Shown here in pieces: positions 44,179 to 53,295 of a stretch of 64,000 bases of DNA. The stretch is from JAAYED01 sp040772225 (GTDB lineage Bacteria; Chloroflexota; Anaerolineae; UBA1429): assembly GCA_040772225.1 (NCBI GenBank), contig JAXGYO010000002.1, positions 1,178,001 to 1,242,000 on the forward strand. The letters run 5' to 3'. The notes beneath the pieces are model-generated. The model saw only the letters and a list, made by a program, of their open reading frames with translations. It was not told the origin of the DNA and made no database searches. The position numbers and the translations under genes were made by a program. How positions within the stretch are numbered: the stretch's first letter is position 1; each line of letters begins with the position of its first letter.

Positions 44179-46272
44179 TCATTGCACGCCGAGAATCCGG
44201 TTAGATACTTGGACAGGAACACGCCCGTAATAATCGAACTCTAGCGTAAAAGCACCACGCCCTTGCGTCCCGGACCGCAAGTCTGTGGCATAGCCAAAAG
44301 TTTCTGCCAGTGGGATGTGTCCCCGCACAGCGTGCATCCCGCCGATTCGCGGCTCCATGCCCTCGATCTCACCCCGTCTCGCGTTCAGATCGCCGATCAC
44401 ATCACCGAGGTTCTCCTCGGGAACCATGACCTCGATCCGCATATAAGGCTCCAGTAGAACGGGGCTCGCTTCCCGGATGGCCTTGTTAAAGGCCATCACG
44501 GCAGCGCTCTGCAATGCCCCCTCTGCGCTCTGATCCTCGACATAGCTGGCGTCGACCAGGTCCACCTGGACATCTACCAGCGGATAGCCCGCCAGTACGC
44601 CCCCGGCCATGGCCTCGTGGAGGGCCGCCTCAATGCTCTTGATAAAGGCCGGTGGAACCCTGCCGGGTACAAGCCCGTCTACGAACTTGAAATCGCCCCC
44701 CTTTGGGAGGGGCGTCACCCGCAGCTTGACCCTGGCCTGCAGCGTATGTGCTCCGCGCTGAGCCACAAACTCTTCCTCAGCCTCCACAGAACGCGTGATC
44801 GTCTCGCGATACGCCACCTGTGGCCGGCCCACCTTGGCCTGCACTTTGAACTCTCGAATGAGTCGCTCCACAAGAATCTCGAGATGGAGCTCCCCCATGC
44901 CAGAAATGATCGTCTGCCCAGAGTTCTCATCCGTACCCACTCGGAAGGTCGGATCTTCGTCCATTAGAGACTTGAGCGAGTCGATCATACGCGCCTCGTC
45001 AGCCGCAGTGCGCGGCTCAATCGCGACATAGATCACTGGCTCCGGAAAACGGATGGACTCGAGAACGATAGGGTGCGCAGCATCGCAAAGCGTATCGCCT
45101 GTGAAGGTAAACTTGAGTCCACCCAATGCGGCGATATCGCCCGCGGTGACGACATCCACTTCCTCACGCCGATTGGCGTACATCTGAAGCGGCCTGCCGA
45201 CGCGCTCTCTGCGGTCTTTGGTGGGATTATAGGTCGAGGAGCTGGCGTGGAGTGTGCCAGAATAAACGCGGAAATAGGCTAATCTTCCAACAAAGGGGTC
45301 GGTGACGATCTTGAACACGAGCGCGCAAAACGGCTCCTGTGGATCGGCATGCCGCACCACCGTTTCCTCACTGCCCGGACGAACCCCCTTGATCGCGGGA
45401 ACATCGAGCGGAGAAGGAAGATAGTCTACAATGGCGTCCAGAACCGGCTGTACACCCCGATTGCGCAGCGACGCCCCGCATAGAACGGGAACGAGCTGAT
45501 TGGCGAGCGTCGCCTTACGCAACGCTGCCCGCAATTCCTCAGCGCTCAAACCCTCCCCTTCCAGATACTTGTCCAGCAAGACGTCGTCCGTCTCGGCGAT
45601 GCTCTCAACCAGTATCTGGCGCCTGGACTCTACCAGGTCGACCAATTCCTCCGGCACAGAACCCACTATAGGTTCTGCGCCCAGTTCGTCCTGGTAAAAG
45701 TGGGCTCGTCGATCCAACAGATCGACAAAGCCGACAAAGGAGGACTCGGCACCGATAGGCACCTGTATCGCCACAGGCACAGCTTCCAGGCGCTCACGAA
45801 TCATATCGATACTGCGCCAAAAGTCGGCTCCGGCCCTATCCATTTTGTTAATGAAACAGATTCGCGGAACGCTAAAGCGATCCGCTTGCCTCCAGACCGT
45901 TTCGGACTGGGGCTCTACCCCTTGAACACCATCGAAGATAACCACGCCGCCGTCCAGCACACGCAGGCTGCGCTGCACCTCAGCGGTGAAATCGATGTGT
46001 CCGGGCGTATCGATAATGTTAATGCGATGGTCCCGCCAGAAGCAAGTAACTGCTGCCGAGGCGATCGTAATGCCCCGCTCACGCTCCTGCTCCATCCAGT
46101 CGGTGACGGTTGTCCCGTCATCCACGTTTCCCATCCGGTAGGTTCTACCGGTGTAGAACAACATCCGTTCGGTGGTCGTCGTCTTGCCCGCATCAATATG
46201 GGCGATGATACCTATGTTGCGAACGCGACCCAGTGCTTGTCCTGTCTCCACCGGTAAACCACCCTTTGCCAT
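44179..46272 (-). CDS. fusA: Elongation factor G, 697 aa
   Basis: The translocation GTPase. G1 is AHIDAGKTT near residues 23-31, G2 lies in ERGITIASAAVT, G3 is DTPGHIDF, G4 is NKMD. Domains II-V follow with GMGELHLEILVERLIREF (domain III) and GGMHAVRGHIPLAETFGYAT (domain V). The length is normal and the position between rpsG and tuf marks it as the main EF-G. Switch I is shorter and reads TYRMGNVDDGTTVTDWMEQE, a variation on the usual VHDGAATMDWM. Confidence 0.97.
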   Translation of the reverse strand: MAKGGLPVETGQALGRVRNIGIIAHIDAGKTTTTERMLFYTGRTYRMGNVDDGTTVTDWMEQERERGITIASAAVTCFWRDHRINIIDTPGHIDFTAEVQRSLRVLDGGVVIFDGVQGVEPQSETVWRQADRFSVPRICFINKMDRAGADFWRSIDMIRERLEAVPVAIQVPIGAESSFVGFVDLLDRRAHFYQDELGAEPIVGSVPEELVDLVESRRQILVESIAETDDVLLDKYLEGEGLSAEELRAALRKATLANQLVPVLCGASLRNRGVQPVLDAIVDYLPSPLDVPAIKGVRPGSEETVVRHADPQEPFCALVFKIVTDPFVGRLAYFRVYSGTLHASSSTYNPTKDRRERVGRPLQMYANRREEVDVVTAGDIAALGGLKFTFTGDTLCDAAHPIVLESIRFPEPVIYVAIEPRTAADEARMIDSLKSLMDEDPTFRVGTDENSGQTIISGMGELHLEILVERLIREFKVQAKVGRPQVAYRETITRSVEAEEEFVAQRGAHTLQARVKLRVTPLPKGGDFKFVDGLVPGRVPPAFIKSIEAALHEAMAGGVLAGYPLVDVQVDLVDASYVEDQSAEGALQSAAVMAFNKAIREASPVLLEPYMRIEVMVPEENLGDVIGDLNARRGEIEGMEPRIGGMHAVRGHIPLAETFGYATDLRSGTQGRGAFTLEFDYYGRVPVQVSNRILGVQ

Positions 46273-46354
46273 GAACCATCCCTAGGAGGGCTATGCTCAC
46301 CGCGTAGGCTGGAAACCGAACCGAGACGGACGAGCCGTCAGTGCGGGCAGCTCC

Positions 46355-46825
46355 CTACCAGCGGTAGTGAGCAAACGCCTTGTTGGCTTCCGCCATGCGA
46401 TGGGTATCTTCGCGCCTCTTGACGGCGTTTCCAGTATTCTGAGCGGCGTCCATAAGCTCAGCCGCCAGCTTGTCGGAAAAGGCCTTGCCTGGCCTGCTGC
46501 GTGCCGCATCGAGTAGCCAACGCATGGCTAACGAGCTGCGACGATCAGGAGCCACTTCCACCGGCACCTGGTACGTTGCGCCGCCCACACGTCGAGGCTT
46601 GACCTCGATCACAGGGCCGGCATTGCGCATCGCCTGCTCAAAGACTTCCAGCGGCTGACGACCGGTGCGATCTTCGATCGCATCGAAAGCATCATAAACC
46701 AGCCTGGTGGCGGTGCTTCTCTTGCCCCGCTGCATCACCTTGCTGATGAATGACGACAATTCACGACTGTGATAGCGCATATCAGGCTTGACTGGCCTTC
46801 GCTCTGGCCGATAACGTCTCGGCAT
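46355..46825 (-). CDS. rpsG: 30S ribosomal protein S7, 156 aa
   Basis: S7 nucleates 30S head assembly and binds E-site tRNA. PRRYRPERRPVKPDMRYHSR opens it; MQRGKRSTATRLVYDAFDAI near residues 32-51, NAGPVIEVKPRRVGGATYQV near 68-87, and KREDTHRMAEANKAFAHYRW at the end. Confidence 0.98.
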   Translation of the reverse strand: MPRRYRPERRPVKPDMRYHSRELSSFISKVMQRGKRSTATRLVYDAFDAIEDRTGRQPLEVFEQAMRNAGPVIEVKPRRVGGATYQVPVEVAPDRRSSLAMRWLLDAARSRPGKAFSDKLAAELMDAAQNTGNAVKRREDTHRMAEANKAFAHYRW

Positions 46826-46887
46826 TCCGGATCCTCCTAAACCATCAACTCAAAAGCCGACGCATGACACACGGCTGCTGCCGGGAC

Positions 46888-47304
46888 CTACTTGGGCTTT
46901 TTGGTTCCGTACTGTGAACGACCGCGAGAGCGACCTTCAACACCCGACGCATCCAACGCGCCACGCACGATATGATATCGCACGCCAGGCAAGTCTCTCA
47001 CGCGACCACCCCGGACCAGAACCACCGAGTGCTCCTGCAAGTTGTGCCCCTCACCGGGGATATATGCATTCACCTCAACCCCGTTGGAAAGACGCACCCT
47101 GGCGATCTTTCGCAGCGCCGAGTTGGGCTTCTTGGGGGTCATGGTGCGCACAAGCGTGCAAACGCCACGCCGCTGCGGCGAGCTAACCTTGGACTGTGTC
47201 CTAATGCCACGAAGCGAGTTATACGAGTAACTCAGCGCAGGTGACTTGCTCTTGTTCTTGGGCGATTTGCGCCCTTTTCGTATCAACTGATTGATGGTCG
47301 GCAC
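46888..47304 (-). CDS. rpsL: 30S ribosomal protein S12, 138 aa
   Basis: S12 controls decoding accuracy. PTINQLIRKGRKSPKNKSKS opens it; the loop MTPKKPNSALRKIARVRLSN near residues 55-74 and GEGHNLQEHSVVLVRGGRVR near 84-103 keep the usual lysines, so no streptomycin-resistance substitution is seen. It is the first gene after its own promoter. Confidence 0.98.
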   Translation of the reverse strand: MPTINQLIRKGRKSPKNKSKSPALSYSYNSLRGIRTQSKVSSPQRRGVCTLVRTMTPKKPNSALRKIARVRLSNGVEVNAYIPGEGHNLQEHSVVLVRGGRVRDLPGVRYHIVRGALDASGVEGRSRGRSQYGTKKPK

Positions 47305-47354
47305 TTGATCCTCCCCGTACCCTCACTCACACGTGTCTCGACTCACGGTTTTTC

Positions 47355-47383
47355 AGTATAGCAGCGCACCCTGAGACTGTCAA
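47355..47383 (-). promoter_or_regulatory. Sigma70-type promoter for the str operon (rpsL)
   Basis: Minus strand TTGACA (47378-47383), a 17-base spacer and TATACT (47355-47360). Transcription would start near 47348, about 44 bases before the rpsL start. It lies in the 125-base gap where rpoC would normally be followed by rpsL. Confidence 0.75.
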
Positions 47384-47429
47384 AGAACGCTCACCAGCCC
47401 TCAGGCTTTACTCATCCTCTCGCAGACTC

Positions 47430-50400
47430 TCACGATGACGGGCCAAATCCAAGACCAAAGCCCAGATTCGGCAAAATATCCACGGTCTCGCCACGGCCAA
47501 ACTGCATACGCTCACCATCGGCGTTGGCAACCTCAACAGAAAGCCCCAGCGACTGAAGCTCCTTCACCAGCACCCGGAAGGATTCGGGAATCCCAAATCC
47601 CTCGATGGGCTCGCCCTTGACAATCGCCTCGTATGTCTTGACGCGGCCTGTAACGTCGTCCGACTTGATGGTCAACATTTCTTGCAGCGTGTAGGCCGCA
47701 CCATAGGCCTCCAGCGCCCACACCTCCATCTCTCCGAAACGCTGTCCGCCAAACTGGGCCTTACCACCCAACGGCTGCTGCGTCACAAGAGAGTAAGGGC
47801 CCGTGGATCGGGCATGCACCTTATCCTGAACCAGGTGCGCCAGCTTTAGCATATAGATGATACCGACAGTGACGGGCTGATCAAAAGCATCACCTGTCTG
47901 GCCGTCATACAGCACCACCTTGCCCGTAGTGGGCAAGGGTAGCTTGGTCTGACGCCCAACTTCGATAGCCCTCGAATCCACACCCTGCCGATCCAGGCCG
48001 CTGACGTCATAGCCCTGATCCTGCAACCAGAGCCTCAAGCACACCTCGCGGGCGAGATCGTCCAACTCCTGGCGCCGATCGGAGCTAAGGCCACTGTTAT
48101 CGTAACAGAGCATATCATCGGCCTTGAAGCCCTGGTCTTCCAGCCAATAGGCAAGCCAGGTGCGCCGCGCAGTAACATAGTCCGCCAGGATAACGTCAAC
48201 GTCGCTCGGGTCCATCCCCTTGTCCAGCAAGTACTCGCCCATGTAGATATTCCGAGCCTCGGCATCATCACGAAGAGTAGTCGTATCGACATCGTTCTTC
48301 GCCAGGAACGGCCAGGCCGCCTGCCCGAGGGCAAACCAGGCGCGATCGATGAGCCACGCACGGGCCAGCTCGGCAGCGATTTCGTCCTCTGTGGCGCCGT
48401 CCGATGTGGGCGTCGCGACACGAATGCCCAGTCTATCGGCCGCCCATCCGAGGTGCGTCTCGAGCACCTGGCCCACATTCATGCGGCCAGGCACACCCAG
48501 CGGGTTCAGAATAATCTGAACCGGCGTGCCATCCTCCATAAAGGGCATGTCCTCGATCGGTACGACCTTGGAGATGACGCCCTTGTTACCGTGGCGGCCG
48601 GCCATCTTGTCGCCCTCGGTCAGCTTACGGCGCTGGGCCACGCCCACACGCACGGCACGCTCCACACCGGCGGGCATTTCGCGGTTGTCATCGCGGTCAA
48701 AGACCTTGACCTCAACCACTTTACCTTCCTCGCCATGCGGCAGGCGCAGCGAAGAGTCGCGCACATCTCGCGCTTTTTCGCCAAAGATGGCGCGCAGCAG
48801 CTTTTCCTCCGGCGTCAGCTCAGTCTCACCCTTGGGCGTGATCTTGCCCACGAGGACGTCGTTGGCGCGCACCTCGGCACCAACGTAGATGATGCCCTCA
48901 TCATCCAGATTAGCGAGCACGTCCTCACCAACGTTCGGGATATCACGGGTGATTTCTTCAGCACCCAGCTTGGTATCGCGCGCCTCGATCTCGTGCTTTT
49001 CCAGGTGAATGGACGTGAACGTGTCTCGACGGACCATCTCTTCACTGATCAGGATGGCGTCCTCAAAGTTGCCGCCTTCCCAGGACATGAACGCGCATAG
49101 CACATTCTGCCCCAGCGCCAGCTCGCCATCCTCGGTCGAGGACGTGTCCGCCACGACCTGCCCTGGAACCACATGCTGACCCTTGTCCACGACCGGGTGG
49201 TGGTCGATGCAGGTCGACTGGTTCGACCGGTTGTACCGCCGCAGATCGTGTACTTCCTCGCCTTCAGGCCCGCTGATCACAATGCGTGAGCCGGTCACGC
49301 TGGTGACTTCACCCTCGATAGTCGCGGTCACCACCTGACCGGAATCCAGGGCGGCCCGATACTCCATCCCGGTTCCCACCAGTGGGGCTTCAGCCTGGAT
49401 TAGCGGCACCGCCTGACGCTGCATGTTGGATCCCATCAGAGCACGGTTCGCATCGTCATGCTCAAGGAACGGGATCAGCGCGGCGGACACGCCGACAACC
49501 TGCTTTGGTGACACATCCATGTAAGAGACCGTATCCACGGAGGCGATACGGAATGTGTCATAAACGCGGGCCGACACCTGCTCTGTGAGGAATTGGCCGA
49601 GCTCGTCAATCGGCGAGTTGGCCTGCGCAACCACGTACCGCTCCTCTTCATCAGCCGAGAGGAACATCACTTGATCGGTCACATACGACCTGACCCGCCA
49701 CTGCTCGCGGTCCATGGCCGCCATACGATCAGCGAGTTCCGCCGAGATTACCTCGCCGGCCTCGGCGAGTATTTCGCCGGTCGATTCGTCCACCACATTC
49801 TCACCAAGGATCCGGCCCGTCAGGCGCTCCGCCTCGTTCGGGCAAATCCGGGTCACTCGGCGGTACGGCGTCTCGATAAAGCCATACTCGTTGACCTCCG
49901 CGAAAGTCGCCAACCGGCCAATCAAGCCGATGTTGGGACCTTCTGGCGTTTCGATTGGGCAGATGCGTCCATAGTGCGAATAGTGAACGTCGCGCACATC
50001 AAAGCCTGCACGGTCGCGCTTGAGACCGCCCGGGCCGAGCGCAGACAGCGTGCGCTTGTGCGTGAGTTCATCGAGCGGATTGGTCTGCTGCATGAACTGC
50101 GACAGCTGGCTTCCGCCAAAGAACTCTCGCAGGACAGCAACCACTGGCCGCACGTTGATTAGCGAGATCGGCGAGAGCTGGTCTGGATCGCGAATGCTCA
50201 TCCGCTCACGAACCACGCGCTCCATGCGCAGGAATCCGACACGCAGCTGATTCTGAATGAGCTCGCCAACGGTCTTGATCCGGCGATTTCCCAGATGATC
50301 GATATCGTCCGGGTCCTCGACGCCACTATTGACCTTGATGATCCGCGCAACAATATGCACCAGGTCACGCTTGGTGAGCGTACGATGCTTTACAGGGATG

Positions 50401-51353
50401 TCCAGGCCCAACCGGCGGCTCAGCTTGTAGCGACCCACCCGGCCCAGGTCGTAACGCCGGGGGCTGAACAGCAACGTCTCGAGATAGTTGCGAGCATTGT
50501 CCAAGGTCGCCGGGTCCCCTGGGCGCATCCTACGGTAAAATTCTGAGATCGCCTCTTCGGCACTCTTTGTGCTGTCATAGCCGATGGTGGTGCGCATGTA
50601 GGAGCGATCGGGATCGTCATCCACATCCTGGAACAGCGCGAGCAGCTCCTCATCGGAGCCATCGGTAATCGCGACATCATCGATGCCATCAGAGACAGCT
50701 CCGAGCGCGCGAAGCAGAATGCTCACCGGGATCTTGCGCTTGCGATCCACCTTGACCGAGATGATGTCGCGGCGGCTAGTGTCAAACTCGAGCCAGGCGC
50801 CCCGATCCGGGATGAGCTTGGCCATGCACATCTGGCGCCCCGTTGCCCGATCCTCGTCCAGCGTGAAATAGGCCCCGGGAGAGCGGATCAGCTGGCTGAC
50901 GACAACACGCTCTGCACCATTGATGATAAAGGTGGCATTCTCAGTCATCACCGGGAAATCGCCCATGTACACGTCCTGCACGATGGGCTGATCGGTCTCA
51001 CGATTGTACAGCAGCACCTTGACATACAGCGGGGCCGCGTAGGTGGCCTCGCGTTCACGGCACTCGTCTTCGGAGTATGGCGGTTCCTCAAAGTGGAACT
51101 CTAGATTGAACTCCCCGTTGATCTGCTCATCATACCCGGGAAAGTGCATCTCAAGATTCTTGTTAAAGCTGACGATGGGAGAGATCTCATTAAAGAGCTC
51201 CCGCATTCCCTCTTCCTGGAACCAGTTAAAGGATTCCTGCTGGGTCTTGATCAGATCGGGGATATCGTGTACCTCAGGGATACGCGCATAGGACTTGCGC
51301 ACCTTGAGCCTTCCGTTGAGACTTGAGCCGTGCATTGCTGCTGAGATTGTCAT
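47430..51353 (-). CDS. rpoB: RNA polymerase subunit beta, 1307 aa
   Basis: The beta subunit of RNA polymerase. YARIPEVHDIPDLIKTQQES opens the conserved part near residue 22; the rifampicin region is GSQLSQFMQQTNPLDELTHK (near 414-433); ALGPGGLKRDRAGFDVRDVH and CPIETPEGPNIGLI follow; the catalytic GDKMAGRHGNKGVISK lies near 910-930; GPYSLVTQQPLGGKAQFGGQ is near the C-terminus. Residues about 995-1136 are an insertion between ATPTSDGATEDEI and LPLPTTGKVVLYDG, with a repeated aromatic-L-x-D-(K/Q)-G motif. The gene has a promoter with a 235-base leader. No rplJ/rplL stands upstream and no rpoC downstream. Confidence 0.98.
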   Translation of the reverse strand: MTISAAMHGSSLNGRLKVRKSYARIPEVHDIPDLIKTQQESFNWFQEEGMRELFNEISPIVSFNKNLEMHFPGYDEQINGEFNLEFHFEEPPYSEDECREREATYAAPLYVKVLLYNRETDQPIVQDVYMGDFPVMTENATFIINGAERVVVSQLIRSPGAYFTLDEDRATGRQMCMAKLIPDRGAWLEFDTSRRDIISVKVDRKRKIPVSILLRALGAVSDGIDDVAITDGSDEELLALFQDVDDDPDRSYMRTTIGYDSTKSAEEAISEFYRRMRPGDPATLDNARNYLETLLFSPRRYDLGRVGRYKLSRRLGLDIPVKHRTLTKRDLVHIVARIIKVNSGVEDPDDIDHLGNRRIKTVGELIQNQLRVGFLRMERVVRERMSIRDPDQLSPISLINVRPVVAVLREFFGGSQLSQFMQQTNPLDELTHKRTLSALGPGGLKRDRAGFDVRDVHYSHYGRICPIETPEGPNIGLIGRLATFAEVNEYGFIETPYRRVTRICPNEAERLTGRILGENVVDESTGEILAEAGEVISAELADRMAAMDREQWRVRSYVTDQVMFLSADEEERYVVAQANSPIDELGQFLTEQVSARVYDTFRIASVDTVSYMDVSPKQVVGVSAALIPFLEHDDANRALMGSNMQRQAVPLIQAEAPLVGTGMEYRAALDSGQVVTATIEGEVTSVTGSRIVISGPEGEEVHDLRRYNRSNQSTCIDHHPVVDKGQHVVPGQVVADTSSTEDGELALGQNVLCAFMSWEGGNFEDAILISEEMVRRDTFTSIHLEKHEIEARDTKLGAEEITRDIPNVGEDVLANLDDEGIIYVGAEVRANDVLVGKITPKGETELTPEEKLLRAIFGEKARDVRDSSLRLPHGEEGKVVEVKVFDRDDNREMPAGVERAVRVGVAQRRKLTEGDKMAGRHGNKGVISKVVPIEDMPFMEDGTPVQIILNPLGVPGRMNVGQVLETHLGWAADRLGIRVATPTSDGATEDEIAAELARAWLIDRAWFALGQAAWPFLAKNDVDTTTLRDDAEARNIYMGEYLLDKGMDPSDVDVILADYVTARRTWLAYWLEDQGFKADDMLCYDNSGLSSDRRQELDDLAREVCLRLWLQDQGYDVSGLDRQGVDSRAIEVGRQTKLPLPTTGKVVLYDGQTGDAFDQPVTVGIIYMLKLAHLVQDKVHARSTGPYSLVTQQPLGGKAQFGGQRFGEMEVWALEAYGAAYTLQEMLTIKSDDVTGRVKTYEAIVKGEPIEGFGIPESFRVLVKELQSLGLSVEVANADGERMQFGRGETVDILPNLGFGLGFGPSS

Positions 51354-51681
51354 ATAGTGTCGCTCTCCTTGAGAAGAAGTCTACCCCAGGCAGGGGCACT
51401 CTTCGCTCGCCTGGATACTGGCCGTCTACGCCGAAACGGCAAGCCAGAGCTGCCCTCTGATATAAGTGTCAGAATGCAACTGTGCTTGCCCGAAAAGAGT
51501 GGGAATTCGTCCTTGCAGAAACGGTAGAATGTGCGATGACCTCGCGTTCACGCCGGTGACATGGGCATCCGATCCTGCCAACTAGCGAAAAGAGATTATA
51601 CCACGCCCCTGTTCAGTGTCAAGTTGGCGGAACATGCTTTATGTCCGCACATTACCGCTACGGCAGTGCTCCAGAGCGGGA
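51354..51681. other. 328-base gap: rpoB promoter and long leader, end of nrdR
   Basis: Holds the rpoB promoter (51595-51622) and a predicted 235-base untranslated leader. A short CCCC/GGGG stem lies about 30 bases before the rpoB start. No clear terminator for nrdR is seen, so the dcw cluster may read into rpoB. Confidence 0.6.
51595..51622 (-). promoter_or_regulatory. Near-perfect sigma70 promoter for rpoB
   Basis: Minus strand consensus TTGACA (51617-51622), a 16-base spacer and consensus TATAAT (51595-51600). The predicted start near 51588 leaves about 235 bases before the rpoB ATG. Confidence 0.85.
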
Positions 51682-52143
51682 TCACGGGTCGCTTGAACGC
51701 CGGTCCATGAGGTCGTCGACCTCGCGCTTGAGCGCCGCGAGATCGGAGAATGACCGGTAGACAGAGGCGAACCGCACATAGGCGACCTCATCGAGTTCCC
51801 TGAGTCGATCGATGACCATTTCGCCGATCAGGCGGCTGGGCACCTCCGCCTTTCCCAGATTGTACAGGCCGGTCTCTACGTTGGTGACCAGTTGCTCAAT
51901 ATCCTCACTGGAGATCGGCCGCTTGGTACAGGCGCGAAGCACACCGTCGAACAGCTTCTGCCGGTCGAACGGCTCGCGCCGGCCATCGCGCTTGACAACC
52001 AGCAGGTTCACTTTGGCCACCTGCTCGTAGGTCGTAAACCGCTGTTTACAGCCCTGGCACTCGCGTCGCCGGCGGATGCCATCCCCGACTTCACGGGTAT
52101 CCAATACGCGGGAATCTGTGCTTGCGCAAAACGGACACTTCAT
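51682..52143 (-). CDS. nrdR: Transcriptional repressor NrdR, 153 aa
   Basis: A zinc-ribbon and ATP-cone repressor of ribonucleotide reductase genes. The ribbon has CPFC at residues 3-6 and CQGC near 31-34; FTTYEQV follows. The ATP cone (about 48-138) has VVKRDGRREPFDRQKLFDGV and VAYVRFASVYRSF. It follows ftsZ by 13 bases, tying dNTP supply to division genes. Confidence 0.97.
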   Translation of the reverse strand: MKCPFCASTDSRVLDTREVGDGIRRRRECQGCKQRFTTYEQVAKVNLLVVKRDGRREPFDRQKLFDGVLRACTKRPISSEDIEQLVTNVETGLYNLGKAEVPSRLIGEMVIDRLRELDEVAYVRFASVYRSFSDLAALKREVDDLMDRRSSDP

Positions 52144-52156
52144 CGGCGCTACCGCC

Positions 52157-53266
52157 TTACTTTCTGCGCGACTTGTGTCTCAAGAAGGGCGGGATATCCC
52201 AGTCGTCTGCATCCGCATTCTGTGCGGGAAATTCTACCACGCGGCTCCTGGTTCTGGAATCCTGTGGCTCCTTTGGCGCCGCCGAACGCACCACAGCAGC
52301 CGCGGAGCGAGGCTGCCCGTCAAAGCCAGTGGCGATAACTGTGATCTGAATCGCATCGCTGAGCGTCTGATCAACGGCTGCACCAAAGATGATATTCGCT
52401 TCCTGATCCACCATTTTGCGGATCACCTCGGCAGCATCATTGACCTCAAACAGTGTCATGTTGGCGCTGCCCTTGATGTTAAAGAGCACGCCACGAGCGC
52501 CATCGATGCTGATATCCAGCAACTGGCTATTGACAGCCTGCATGGCGGCGTCCACGGCCCGGTGCTCTCCTTTACCCTGGCCAATGGCCATGAGTGCTGA
52601 GCCGCCATTGCCCATGATCGAGCGCACATCGTTAAAGTCCACGTTCACGAGTCCCGTGCCCGTGATGAGATCCGATACACCCTGGATGCCTTGCCGCAGC
52701 AGGTCGTCAGCCGTCAGGAAAGCGTCCTTGACTGAAGCGCGCGGGTCAATAATCTGCAATAGGCGATCATTGGGGATGACCACAAGCGTGTCAACCTGCT
52801 CCCGGAGCTTGGTGATGCCTTCCAGGGCCAGTGTCGCGCGCCGCCCGCCCTCAAAGCCAAAGGGCCGCGTTACCACCGAGACGGTCAACGCCCCCATCTC
52901 CTTGGCGAGGGACGCCACCACTGGCGCGCCACCAGTGCCGGTTCCGCCACCCATGCCAGCGGTTACGAACACCATGTCTGCGCCCTCAAGCAGTTCCTTG
53001 ATGCGCCCGGCAGACTCTTCCGCGGCCTTTGCGCCCAGCGCCGGGTCGCCACCACACCCCAGGCCGCGTGTCGCCTTCTCGCCCAGGCGCAGCCGGGTCG
53101 GCGCCTGCGAGTTTGCCAGCGCCTGCCCGTCGGTGTTTAGTGCAATAAACTCTACGCCGCGCACGCCTACCTCGATCATGCGATCGACGGCGTTGGAGCC
53201 ACCCCCACCAACGCCTACGACCTTTATCTCTGCGTTACTTCCAAGATCGAACCGTGAATCAATCAT
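52157..53266 (-). CDS. ftsZ: Cell division GTPase FtsZ, 369 aa
   Basis: The tubulin-like Z-ring protein. IKVVGVGGGGSNAVDRMIEV near residues 14-33, the tubulin signature GGGTGTGGAPVVASLAKEMG near 105-124, and the T7 loop NVDFNDVRSIM near 207. A variable linker leads to the C-terminal peptide DIPPFLRHKSRRK, which binds FtsA and other partners. I took the ATG at 53266; a GTG two codons earlier is the alternative. Confidence 0.98.
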   Translation of the reverse strand: MIDSRFDLGSNAEIKVVGVGGGGSNAVDRMIEVGVRGVEFIALNTDGQALANSQAPTRLRLGEKATRGLGCGGDPALGAKAAEESAGRIKELLEGADMVFVTAGMGGGTGTGGAPVVASLAKEMGALTVSVVTRPFGFEGGRRATLALEGITKLREQVDTLVVIPNDRLLQIIDPRASVKDAFLTADDLLRQGIQGVSDLITGTGLVNVDFNDVRSIMGNGGSALMAIGQGKGEHRAVDAAMQAVNSQLLDISIDGARGVLFNIKGSANMTLFEVNDAAEVIRKMVDQEANIIFGAAVDQTLSDAIQITVIATGFDGQPRSAAAVVRSAAPKEPQDSRTRSRVVEFPAQNADADDWDIPPFLRHKSRRK

Positions 53267-53295
53267 TCCCACCCCCTGTTCTTTACGGCCACTGC

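Noticed and set aside
48035..48478. Alternative-frame ORF inside rpoB insertion
   Set aside because: It is rich in Arg, Ser and Trp and lies wholly inside rpoB in another frame; the rpoB frame is uninterrupted.
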